Positions 44,234 through 52,255 of a stretch of DNA of 64,000 bases are shown here, in pieces. The notes beneath the pieces were generated by a model. It ran no database searches. It had not been told where the DNA came from and saw nothing but the letters and a program-made list of their open reading frames with translations. How positions within the stretch are numbered: the stretch's first letter is position 1; each line of letters begins with the position of its first letter. Origin of the DNA: Streptomyces sp. NBC_01476 (GTDB lineage: Bacteria; Actinomycetota; Actinomycetes; Streptomycetales; Streptomycetaceae); NCBI RefSeq assembly GCF_036227265.1, contig NZ_CP109446.1, forward strand, positions 2,183,501 to 2,247,500. Direction: 5' to 3'. Position numbers and translations under genes: made by a program.

Positions 44234-44719
44234 GTGTCTGATCTGCTGTGGGACGACGTCAGGAACTTCTTCGATCCGGATCTGATGGGGTCGTTGCCGG
44301 ACCTGCGTGTGCCTGATACGTCGGTGGAGGACTGGCAAGCGTTGCTGGACCTGGTGAGCGCGAGTGGCTGGCGGTTTCAGTACGCCGTGGGCGAGGACGT
44401 GCTGCCGCTGCCCCGGGCTGAGGCAGTGCTGTCCCGTCCAGCGGATGCGGAGCTTGCCTGTCTGTCGGTCTGGCCGGCCGCCGAGGTCAGCGCGGTCTTC
44501 CGTTTCTATGGCCCAGCGGAGATCGATTTCGATGTCGCCCTGCGGGAGTTGCAGGGCCAGGAGCGGCTTGATGTGTTCTGCGGTTTCCTCCGGGCGATCG
44601 GTCGCTGCCTGGGCAAGCCGGTGCTGATGGATCCGGAGACCGACCCCGGGTATCCAGTGCTCGGGTTCGATGTCGAGGCTGACCGGGTGGTGCTGCTGGC
44701 GGACCCGCAGGTCAGCTGA
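44234..44719 (+). CDS. Hypothetical protein, immunity-like
   Basis: A 161-residue soluble, acidic protein (DLLWDDVRNFFDPDLMGSLP, later GRCLGKPVLMDPETDPGYPV). Similar small proteins recur in Streptomyces accessory regions near toxin or recombination genes. The start is a GTG at 44234 with a weak GGCGGGG upstream. No catalytic motif is visible. It lies inside the 37-bp inverted repeats. Confidence 0.65.
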   Translation: MSDLLWDDVRNFFDPDLMGSLPDLRVPDTSVEDWQALLDLVSASGWRFQYAVGEDVLPLPRAEAVLSRPADAELACLSVWPAAEVSAVFRFYGPAEIDFDVALRELQGQERLDVFCGFLRAIGRCLGKPVLMDPETDPGYPVLGFDVEADRVVLLADPQVS

Positions 44720-44724
44720 CGCCC

Positions 44725-44820
44725 ATCGGGCCGTGGCTGGTAGAACATGCCGTCGCAGAGCATCGTGAACAGGACGTCGACGCGGCGTCGGGCGAGGCAG
44801 ACGAGCAAAAAGGTAGCGGG
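44725..44820 (-). pseudogene. IS110-family transposase C-terminal remnant
   Basis: On the minus strand about 30 codons read FLLVCLARRRVDVLFTMLCD followed by GMFYQPR, the conserved end of IS110/IS116/IS902-type transposases. The rest of the transposase is missing and no element ends are visible. It abuts the end of the gene at 44234. Confidence 0.65.
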
Positions 44821-44999
44821 GGAGACACGCTGGCAGGGACCTTCGCTGTCTCCCGGACCCTGATGAGAATCTCCGCAATGGGCCCGGGTCGCTCTTCGCC
44901 CCACTTGGTGCTGGCTCTGTTCACGAGAACGGGCTCTGGCCCAACTTCTGTGGTCCTGCTCCGCGTGACACTCGACGGTGCTGCTGGGAGAGTGGGCGC

Positions 45000-45329
45000 A
45001 TGGAGCGCTTCCCCGCGAACCCCGACAGCCTTAACGGTCCTGTGGCACTGCTCGACGATGATGGGACACGCTGGCTGCTCCACCGCAAGCGCCTAGATCT
45101 ACGCGGGGTCCGTCGCCTCATCAGGGACTCCACTACGCCACTGGTGTGGGGGGACATGGGTGGCATCCTTCCGCGAGTGACGTCGGAAGACGAGCAGCCT
45201 GTGCTCTGGGATCGAGTCAAACGCACGTACAAAGGCCCCGGTGGCGCCTGGTCGACGGGCCGTTACCTTGCGCATGAATTCCGCGACGAGACAGGGCGCC
45301 GCATGCTCTACGTCGAGGACCACTGCTGA
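45000..45329 (+). CDS. Hypothetical protein
   Basis: A 109-residue soluble protein (WLLHRKRLDLRGVRRLIRDS, then PLVWGDMGGILPRVTSEDEQ). GGGAGAG lies eight bases before the ATG at 45000. I do not recognise the family. It ends 130 bases before the IS copy at 45459. Confidence 0.5.
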   Translation: MERFPANPDSLNGPVALLDDDGTRWLLHRKRLDLRGVRRLIRDSTTPLVWGDMGGILPRVTSEDEQPVLWDRVKRTYKGPGGAWSTGRYLAHEFRDETGRRMLYVEDHC

Positions 45330-45602
45330 GACAACGGAAGTTGAGTCAGCAGCAAGGCAGGTGGGCGAGCGCGCGCCCGGTTGACCTGCCGATCTACATG
45401 ACGACCGCGCCTGCCGACCCATTTCACCGGCGTCTGCGGGGCGGCTCGTTGCCGCTCAGTTGCTGTTGTCGTTCCGGCCTTGGGGAGTGGGCTTCGAACC
45501 GGGGTTCCCGTTTGGGTGGTGACGGCATGGTCGGTGCATAAGGGTGGGGCCTTCTGAACAGTTCGATGGTGTCGAATCAACGAACAACGTCAGGAGGCCC
45601 CG

Positions 45603-46520
45603 GTGTTGGAGTGTTCCGTGTCGATGGCTGGGCCGTCCAGTTCGGTCACTCCGGGGTGTGACTGCCTGGCACACCGGTTCGGAAACGCCGCCGACAACGG
45701 GGCCCGGCAGCCGCGTTATCCGTCGGACATGACGGACGAGGAGTGGAAGGTGGTCCGGCCGTTGCTGCCGGTGCCGGGCTGGATGCGGGGCCGCGGCGGG
45801 CAGCCGGAGGCGTATTGCCACCGGGCCATACTGGACGCGGTCCGGTATCTGGTCGACAACGGAATCAAGTGGCGCGCGATGCCGGCCGATTTCCCGCCGT
45901 GGGACCGGGTCTACGCGTTCTTCCGCCGCTGGCGCGACCGCGGCCTGATCGGGGAGTTCCACGACCGGCTGCGCGACCGGGTCCGCACCCGTGCCGGGCG
46001 GGACATCGAGCCGACGGCCGCCGTGATCGACTCCCAGTCGGTCAAGGCCGACGCCGTGGTGGGCTCGGACAGCCGCGGCTTCGACGGCGGGAAGCTGATC
46101 AACGGCCGCAAAAGGCACCTGGTGGTCGACAGTCTCGGGCTGCTGCTGGGCGTGATGGTCACCGCTGCGGACGTCGGAGACCGCACCGCCGCGAAGGTCC
46201 TGCTCCAGCGGGTGGCCGAGGCGCATCACCGTCTGGTCCTGGTCTGGGCAGACGGCGGATACACCGGCAGCCTCGTCGAGCACTGCCTGGCCGTCCTCGC
46301 GCTGGTCCTGCAGGTCGTCAAACGCAGCGACGACCAGAAGGGTTTCGTGGTCCTGCCCAAGCGGTGGATCGTTGAGCGCACCAACGCCTGGCTGATGCGC
46401 ACCCGCCGGCTGGCACGCGACTACGAACGCCGCACCACCAGCGCGGAGGCGATCGTCTACTGGTCGATGACCCTGCTCATGACCCGCCGACTGGCCCGGC
46501 CACACCCTTCGCCAGCGTGA
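45603..46520 (+). CDS. IS5-family transposase (copy 1)
   Basis: A 305-residue DDE transposase. The N-terminal DUF4096-type domain (MTDEEWKVVRPLLPVPG, IKWRAMPADFPPWDRVYAFF) is followed by the catalytic core: first Asp in AAVIDSQSVKADAVVG, second Asp in LVWADGGYTGSLVEH, and Glu in KRWIVERTNAWLMR. The start is a GTG at 45603 with AGGAGG upstream; an ATG at 45624 is possible. It looks intact and is probably active, as the two copies are so alike. Confidence 0.92.
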   Translation: MLECSVSMAGPSSSVTPGCDCLAHRFGNAADNGARQPRYPSDMTDEEWKVVRPLLPVPGWMRGRGGQPEAYCHRAILDAVRYLVDNGIKWRAMPADFPPWDRVYAFFRRWRDRGLIGEFHDRLRDRVRTRAGRDIEPTAAVIDSQSVKADAVVGSDSRGFDGGKLINGRKRHLVVDSLGLLLGVMVTAADVGDRTAAKVLLQRVAEAHHRLVLVWADGGYTGSLVEHCLAVLALVLQVVKRSDDQKGFVVLPKRWIVERTNAWLMRTRRLARDYERRTTSAEAIVYWSMTLLMTRRLARPHPSPA

Positions 46521-46980
46521 ACTGGCCCGGTGAGGGCTCGGTCAGCCATCCCCGCGCGACCAGGCGTTTCGCCTTCGCCCGCAAGGCCTCCACCCGCGCC
46601 GGCACCACGTCCATCCCGAACACCGCGGCCATCTCCTGGCAAGTCAAGGGCCCTTGATGAAGCCGGGACCGGTCGGCGAGTGCCTGCACGATCCGCTGGT
46701 AGTCCACCGACAGGACCGAACAGGCAAGCCCTTCGCGCCACACAGGCACCTGTGACCTCGATTGCACCGCATCCCGCGAGCTTTGGGAGGCTTCCGCCTG
46801 GTCATCGCCGCCGGAAGCCAGCACCGCGTCGACTCGCCTGCGGGCGACCGACCACTCCTGCCATTCCTGCTCGGCCTCGGCCAGCTCGGCCTGGATCCGA
46901 TCAGCCTCCTCCCGCAGCCCGTCGACCCGACGACGAGCAGCAACCTCGTGCTGTTCCAGCAGTCCGACAACCGACGGCAT
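46477..46980 (-). CDS. IS accessory protein, antiparallel to transposase (copy 1)
   Basis: A 167-residue protein: a coiled coil at residues about 5-45 (LREEADRIQAELAEAEQEW) and a C-terminal winged-helix-like domain (MAAVFGMDVVPARVEALRAK, ARGWLTEPSPGQFTLAKGV). GGGAGG lies six bases before the ATG at 46980. It overlaps the 3' end of the transposase gene by 44 bases on the other strand. It travels with the IS (identical in copy 2), so it is part of the element; a DNA-binding regulatory role is an inference. Confidence 0.7.
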   Translation of the reverse strand: MPSVVGLLEQHEVAARRRVDGLREEADRIQAELAEAEQEWQEWSVARRRVDAVLASGGDDQAEASQSSRDAVQSRSQVPVWREGLACSVLSVDYQRIVQALADRSRLHQGPLTCQEMAAVFGMDVVPARVEALRAKAKRLVARGWLTEPSPGQFTLAKGVAGPVGGS

Positions 46981-47092
46981 CCCGGCCTCCCCAGCGAGCG
47001 ACAACCCGACAGGCCACACCTCCCACCGAACTACCCAACCCATGCCTGACCAGTGAAAACGCCGCCCTCAAATTCGGAACGACAACAGCGAC

Positions 47093-48262
47093 TCAGATCC
47101 TGCGTGCGTTCCGAATCATCCGGCCGACGACGGCTGCGGCCTGATCCGGCTGCTCCTCCAGCCACCTGCCGAGGCGTTCGCTGACGGCTTCTGCGACGTG
47201 GGTGCGAACTGCGGCGTTGCCCAGCATGCGGCGGGTGGCGCCCTCGAGTTCTGGACGGTCCAGCTTCACCGACACCACTGCTGTCAGGCCCTCGCTGATC
47301 TGATCGAAGCTGAGGTCGGGCTCCGAGGCCGTCAGCAGTCGCCGCGCCCGCGCGTAGGCATTGACCGCGAACGAAGCCCCTTCTCGAAAGCCCGCTACGT
47401 GCGTACCGCCACACGGAGTGGGCCAGCTGTTGACGAAGCCGCGGATCCGCTCATCGCGGGAAGTACTCCACCTCAGGGCCACCTCAACCGTCCCTTCCAT
47501 CTGCGGAACTTCGTGCTCAAAGCCGATGACGTCCGGGTGAACCGGCTCCCCGGCCGAGGCGTCGAGAATGGCAACGAAATCCCGCGCCCCATCTGGGAAC
47601 CGGAACCGTCGCGATCGGAGCTCGCCCGCAGGACGCGCATCGGTCAGTGAGATATCCAGGCTCCGGTTCAAGAAGGCCAGTTCTCTGAGGCGATCCTCCA
47701 AGACAGCGAACGAGCACTCCACGGTCTCGAAGATGTCGGGGTCGGACCAGAAGGTGATGGTGGTCCCGTTGCCGGCCGCCGGCCCCAGCACGGCAGGTGG
47801 GGCGACCGCGACGCCCCGCCGATATTCCTGAAGCCTGCTCGTCCCATCGCGCCGCACCTCGGCGGTCAGGCACTTCGACAGGGCGTTGGTGACGCTGGGT
47901 CCGAGTACTGCCGAGTTCACGGCCGCGACATCGCGGCCGATGGGCCTCGTCCAGTCGTGGATGCGGGTCAGCAGTGCTTCGAGAGAGGGACCATCATTGT
48001 CCCCGGCGGGCTCCACCGTGGCTCCGGGCCCGTCTTCGGCCACGCTCACGCCGCCGTCGGGCCTGAGCGTCACATCGACGGACTTGGCGCGGCCGGCCAG
48101 GACCTCGTTCACCGCCCAGCCCACGACTTCGAACACCGAATGGTGAAGTCCGCGTTCGCCGGTCGAGCCGACGTACATCCCAGGACGTTTCCGAATGGCC
48201 TCCCAGCCGTGCAGCACCGTGATGTGGGTAGCGTCGTAATTATTCTTGGCGTCCGCATTCAC
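47093..48262 (-). CDS. Degenerate GyrB-like protein (GHKL and transducer only)
   Basis: A 389-residue protein related to the N-terminal half of GyrB: HGWEAIRKRPGMYVGSTGER and HHSVFEVVGWAVNEVLAG are plain, and residues about 220-385 resemble the transducer domain. There is no TOPRIM part (full GyrB is about 690 residues). Key ATPase residues are altered: the VVDN motif is VVGW, losing the Mg-binding Asn; DGRGIP is DGPGAT; and the glycine-rich lid GGLHGVG is missing. ATP hydrolysis is therefore doubtful. The stop codon coincides with the IS target duplication. The role is unknown. Confidence 0.8.
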   Translation of the reverse strand: MNADAKNNYDATHITVLHGWEAIRKRPGMYVGSTGERGLHHSVFEVVGWAVNEVLAGRAKSVDVTLRPDGGVSVAEDGPGATVEPAGDNDGPSLEALLTRIHDWTRPIGRDVAAVNSAVLGPSVTNALSKCLTAEVRRDGTSRLQEYRRGVAVAPPAVLGPAAGNGTTITFWSDPDIFETVECSFAVLEDRLRELAFLNRSLDISLTDARPAGELRSRRFRFPDGARDFVAILDASAGEPVHPDVIGFEHEVPQMEGTVEVALRWSTSRDERIRGFVNSWPTPCGGTHVAGFREGASFAVNAYARARRLLTASEPDLSFDQISEGLTAVVSVKLDRPELEGATRRMLGNAAVRTHVAEAVSERLGRWLEEQPDQAAAVVGRMIRNARRI

Positions 48263-49143
48263 CAGATACCCCTCCGACCGTGTGCAGCAGAGCCTCCCAA
48301 GCTAGGGCGATACTCGGGAAAACGCCAGTTCAGAGCCAGCTCGACGAGGGAGTGAGCGGGCGTGTGAGGGCCCGCCAAGAGGTGGTTGGCCGGGAGCCCC
48401 CAGGAAGCGGGAAAAATGCGGTCGGGCCCTTGTGTAAGCCCTCCTACGGCACCTTCCTGACAGTCCCTAACCGCTCGATTTCAAGACCCAACCTCGCATC
48501 GACCACAAAGGTGCGGTCCGTTGCTTCGGGGAGTCGCATCGGCCCTCAGCAACGCGGGGAAGAAACCCTCGCTGGGCGACCAACTGCCCCCGATAACACG
48601 GAAATCACCGTTAGGCAAACCGGCGTTCCCGGGGATAATTGATATCGACACCTGATTCCGGGCGTCAGACTGCCCGCCCGAAGTCCACACACACCGCAGG
48701 AAATTGCCAGCCTCCGGCCGAAGTAGATTTACCCCGGTGCCGTGACCTGCCAGCCGGCAGGGCGCCGAGTAAGGAGACATGTGCGCCAAAGCGAGGACGA
48801 CTCTCGCCATGCCGGACCGGAGCCAAGCTCCGACTCCACAGATTCAAGGCCGCTCTGGCAGCCCTCCCAACCCGTGATCGAGCCAGTACCCAATCGCTCG
48901 GACTCCCCCGCCCCGAGCTGTCCTCGGGCTCGCAGCCGCTCTCGTGGACAGCATAACCGGACCAGAGCCTCATATACGCAGAATCCGGGCGCCCATCAGC
49001 CTCTGATGCAGAATCAATCTCTGTCGCGGACCGGGCGGTTGGGCGTGCTTTGCGTGGTACGTTCTGTGATCGACGAACTCAATAAGGTGACCCCGGCAGC
49101 GCGCCAACGCTCCGGGGTCCGGCACAAGGAGCTACCACTCCCC
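48263..49143. other. Long non-coding stretch with the right 37-bp repeat
   Basis: An 881-base gap between the GyrB-like gene and the HTH gene. It holds the right 37-bp repeat at 48591-48627. Open frames here lack ribosome binding sites and protein-like composition. The promoter of the mobilisation block, and possibly an origin of transfer or replication, would fit here, but I cannot point to either. Confidence 0.5.
48591..48627 (-). repeat. 37-bp perfect inverted repeat, right copy
   Basis: Exact reverse complement of 44060-44096. It lies in the non-coding stretch downstream of the mobilisation-block promoter region and upstream of the GyrB-like gene. Confidence 0.9.
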
Positions 49144-50091
49144 ATGCAGATTCATCGTAGCCGCCAGGCGCGCGGCTTCACGGTCCTACCCAACGCCCTG
49201 CTGCAGGATCGGCGGCTGTCCTACACCGCCCGGGGCCTGCTCGTGGATCTTCTCTCGCGCCCCCACGGCTGGTCCGAGGACGGCCGGCGCATGGCCGACA
49301 GCAGCCCGCAAGGCCGCCTCACCGTCGCCAAGGCCCTGCGCGAGCTGGCCGCCTTCGGCTACTACCGCGTGGACAAGGTCCGCCGCGCCGACGGGACGTT
49401 CCTCTCCGAGACCCACGTCTACGACCTCCCGCAGCAGCCTCCGGATCTCACCCATCCGGGATCCGGTGCAGCGAGAACCGATCGCCGTGGCGCCAACCCC
49501 GTAAAGAGCCGGTGGAAAGGACCCACCCTCCCCGCCCAGCCGCCGAGCCTCCCCGAGGCGACCGACGACCGCCCACCTGCGAGGAAGGGCGGACGGGGGA
49601 ACAAGGTCTCGATCAGGACCGACACAAGCAGCCCTTCGACTCCCCCGGACGGTCAGGTCAGCGAGGCGGTCGCGCTGCTGTACCGGGTGATCCGCCCCGA
49701 ACCGCGGCTACGGCTGGGCACGGCCGAGGCCCTCGCCCTGGCGCCACTGGTCGCCACATGGCTGGAGCGCGGCTACGGCCAGCGCGACCTCGCCGAAGCC
49801 CTCCTCGGTGGACTACCCACCCCCGTCCACAGCGCGCCAGCGCTCCTGCGAGACCGCCTGACCCGCAAGCTCCCCCCTGCCCCTGAACCAGTGGGTCCCG
49901 CTGCGCCGCCGTGGAGCGAGTGCGGGGAATGCGCCCGCCCCATCCCGCACGAAGGCATCTGCCGAACCTGCGCAGGCCTCGGAGACAGTCCGCCCGGCAC
50001 GGGGGAACAGGTCCGGACGGCCGCGCGCGGAAGGGCCAAGGTCCGCGCAGCCCTGGTCGGCCGCGGTCAACTCGACCTCGCCAGAGCCTGA
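49144..50091 (+). CDS. Winged-helix HTH protein of integrative/plasmid elements (possible replication or control protein)
   Basis: A 315-residue protein. Residues about 10-95 form a winged helix (GFTVLPNALLQDRRLSYTAR, RLTVAKALRELAAFGYYRVD), the layout of plasmid and ICE HTH proteins. A Pro-rich linker follows, and the C-terminus has a zinc-ribbon-like CGECARPIPHEGICRTC. AAGGAG lies 12 bases upstream of the ATG at 49144, a long but usable spacing. It opens the block leading to the DUF2637, MobC and relaxase genes, so a role in replication or transfer control is likely. Confidence 0.75.
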   Translation: MQIHRSRQARGFTVLPNALLQDRRLSYTARGLLVDLLSRPHGWSEDGRRMADSSPQGRLTVAKALRELAAFGYYRVDKVRRADGTFLSETHVYDLPQQPPDLTHPGSGAARTDRRGANPVKSRWKGPTLPAQPPSLPEATDDRPPARKGGRGNKVSIRTDTSSPSTPPDGQVSEAVALLYRVIRPEPRLRLGTAEALALAPLVATWLERGYGQRDLAEALLGGLPTPVHSAPALLRDRLTRKLPPAPEPVGPAAPPWSECGECARPIPHEGICRTCAGLGDSPPGTGEQVRTAARGRAKVRAALVGRGQLDLARA

Positions 50092-50301
50092 TCCACACCG
50101 TCCCGCCCCTCGCGGGATCCCGGCCCGTAGGCCGCCGCACGCCGACGTGCCCGCCTCGGACCGACCCAGCACCCAGGTAGCCACAGGCCCCCAGCCCGGC
50201 CTCGACCTGCCCACCTGCGCCCACACCTCACACGCCGACCACCGACGTACCCGCACGGCATCGGCGCCAGACCCTCATCCCACCCCTCGAGTGGAGCCTC
50301 C

Positions 50302-51100
50302 ATGCCCACAACAGCGACACCACCCCATGCCCTGGAGACCTCGCCGGCCCCCCGGCGGATCTCCTGGTGGGACTCGCTCGCCCTCGTCGTGCTCGGCCTG
50401 GCCGGCGGCGCCCTGTCCTACGACGCGCTACGGCAGACGGCCGTCGCCATCCACGTACGCCCCGCCCTGACCTACCTCTTCCCCCTGGTCATCGACGGCT
50501 TCATCGCCTACGGGGTCCGCGCCCTCCTCGTCCTACGCAACGCCCCCCTTCCGCTCCCGCCTCTACGTCTGGACCCTCTTCGCCACCGCCACCACCGCAA
50601 GCGTCTGGGCCAACGCCCTCCACGCCATCCGCCTCAACCAGCAAACCCACACCACCGGCCTACACCTCGGCGACACCACCGTCGGCATCCTCTCCACCAT
50701 CGCCCCACTCGCTCTCGCCGGAGCCGTCCACCTCCACATCCTCATCACCCGCACCAGCACCTCGTCGCCCACGCCCGGCATCCCCGACGTCACCGCCGAG
50801 GACCAGCCGAACCCGCGCCAGATACCCGACCACCAGGAGCACGACATCCAGCACACCCGCCCGGAACTCCCGGCCGCAGACCAGAGAACAGGACCAGCCG
50901 GACCGGTCCGCCGCATCGGCCGCCCACCCAGCGCGGAACTCGACGAACTCCTCAACCTGGCCCGCCCGGTCCTCCGCCTGCACGAAACCCCGACCCGAGC
51001 CCTGGTCCGCGAACACGTCCGCGCCGCCGGCCACACCGTCAGCGAGGACCGCCTCACCCAGCTCATGACCGCACTACGCGGGGACCCCGACCGGACCTGA
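50302..51100 (+). pseudogene. DUF2637 (SpdB-like) membrane protein gene, frameshifted
   Basis: The first 80 codons read as a DUF2637 protein with two membrane segments (LALVVLGLAGGALSYDALRQ, LTYLFPLVIDGFIAYGVRAL). At a run of six C residues (50543-50548) the frame is lost. In the next frame the family sequence continues without a gap (FRSRLYVWTLFATATTASVW, then a third and fourth membrane segment) to a DNA-binding-like tail and TGA at 51098. Removing one C restores a protein of about 265 residues. DUF2637 proteins accompany spread and mobilisation genes of actinobacterial elements. Confidence 0.85.
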
Positions 51101-51277
51101 CCGAAAGTCTCCCCAGCTCAACCGGCGGACCAGCCCCACCTGGTCCGCCGAACCGGACAACCCCGAAGCCGAATCGGTCCACCCCACGAAATCCCGCGGA
51201 CCAAAACTCGCAGACCTCACGATCCCGCCCTTCGACAGCACCCCGTTCCCTCTGTCGACACCCCGGCCGTTCGCCAG

Positions 51278-52255
51278 GTGAGCAACGGCCGTGGCACGCG
51301 AGTGAACGGACCATCCCGCCGCATCACCAGCTCGACCGACAACGGCCCAATCCTCTCTTCGGACCGCTTCCTGGAAGTGAGTAGCCTGATCCTCCAGAAC
51401 CACGACCACTCCGCCGCCCCGATGTCAGCCGACGCGGCTCGCAACGTGACCGCCCCCGGCTCCATCCGCCCGCCCGGCGGAGCGAGTTCCCCGGAAAGCC
51501 ATGCCACCGGCGGAGCCAGTTGTACCCAGTCTCCGACACTCGGCCGGAGTCTGGGGGTCTCCGCCCCGGGGGTGGCGGAGGAGCCCCGGCGCGAGGGCGC
51601 GCCAGGCGGGGAGGGGCTGGCCGACGGCCAGCCTGAAGGGGACCTGCTCGACGCCGCCCAGCGCGCCGTCCTCGCCCGCGTACGCGTCGACGCCGCGCCG
51701 ACCAGCAGCGATACCCCCGCCGAGGCAACCACGCCCGCCGGCCATGGCGGCGTCCGCGAGATGGCCGCTGCCTTCGTCCACGACCGGGTCCCCGCGCTCG
51801 ACGTGCCGCCGCTCGCAGCCCCTCCCACCGAACTGGCGGTGCCGCAGGGCAGGATCCGCCGGTTCAACGGCAGCCGCCGCCGGCTGCGCGTCGGGCCTGT
51901 CGGATTCACCGAACCCGAGCACGCCGAACTCCTGGCCGCCGCAGAGCGCCACGGCTACGGCGACACCCTCTCTGGGTACTTGGCGGATGTCGCGCTCGCG
52001 TTCATCCGCGGCGCGTTCACCGTCGACCTGCCCCTGCACACCGACCGCCAGGAGCTGCAGGAGTTCCGCGCGAAGATCCGCTGGGAGATCAACCGCATCG
52101 GCGTCAACATCAACCAGATGGTCTACGTCCTGCACCGCGACGACCGGATCGAACCCGACATCCGCGAACGGCTCGAACGCCTGGACCGACTCCTCACCCA
52201 CATCGCCCGCGCGCTGGTCCTCCCCACCGACGCCGCCGACGAGGTGGCACCGTGA
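51278..52255 (+). CDS. MobC-like relaxosome accessory protein
   Basis: The C-terminal 130 residues match MobC-type proteins (LRVGPVGFTEPEHAELLAAA, then WEINRIGVNINQMVYVLHRD), which help open DNA at the transfer origin. The N-terminal 190 residues are Pro/Ala/Gly-rich and poorly conserved, so the true start is uncertain; GTG 51278 gives 325 residues, and ATG 51422 is an alternative. The stop overlaps the relaxase start as GTGA, so the two are coupled. Confidence 0.82.
   Translation: MSNGRGTRVNGPSRRITSSTDNGPILSSDRFLEVSSLILQNHDHSAAPMSADAARNVTAPGSIRPPGGASSPESHATGGASCTQSPTLGRSLGVSAPGVAEEPRREGAPGGEGLADGQPEGDLLDAAQRAVLARVRVDAAPTSSDTPAEATTPAGHGGVREMAAAFVHDRVPALDVPPLAAPPTELAVPQGRIRRFNGSRRRLRVGPVGFTEPEHAELLAAAERHGYGDTLSGYLADVALAFIRGAFTVDLPLHTDRQELQEFRAKIRWEINRIGVNINQMVYVLHRDDRIEPDIRERLERLDRLLTHIARALVLPTDAADEVAP

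Larger units (their letters stand above)
45459..47092 (+). mobile_element. IS5-family insertion sequence, copy 1 (1634 bp)
   Basis: The ends are GTTGCTGTTGTCGTTCCG on the left and, inverted, GTCGCTGTTGTCGTTCCG on the right, differing at one base. A 3-bp TCA duplication flanks it (45456-45458 and 47093-47095). It encodes a DDE transposase and an antiparallel accessory gene. Copy 2 (60216-61849) has the same length and indistinguishable encoded proteins, in opposite orientation. The insertion falls exactly at the stop codon of the GyrB-like gene, whose TGA is rebuilt by the duplication. Confidence 0.93.

Noticed and set aside
48280..48956. Plus-strand ORFs in the gap before the HTH gene
   Set aside because: There is no ribosome binding site and no protein-like composition; one crosses the 37-bp repeat.
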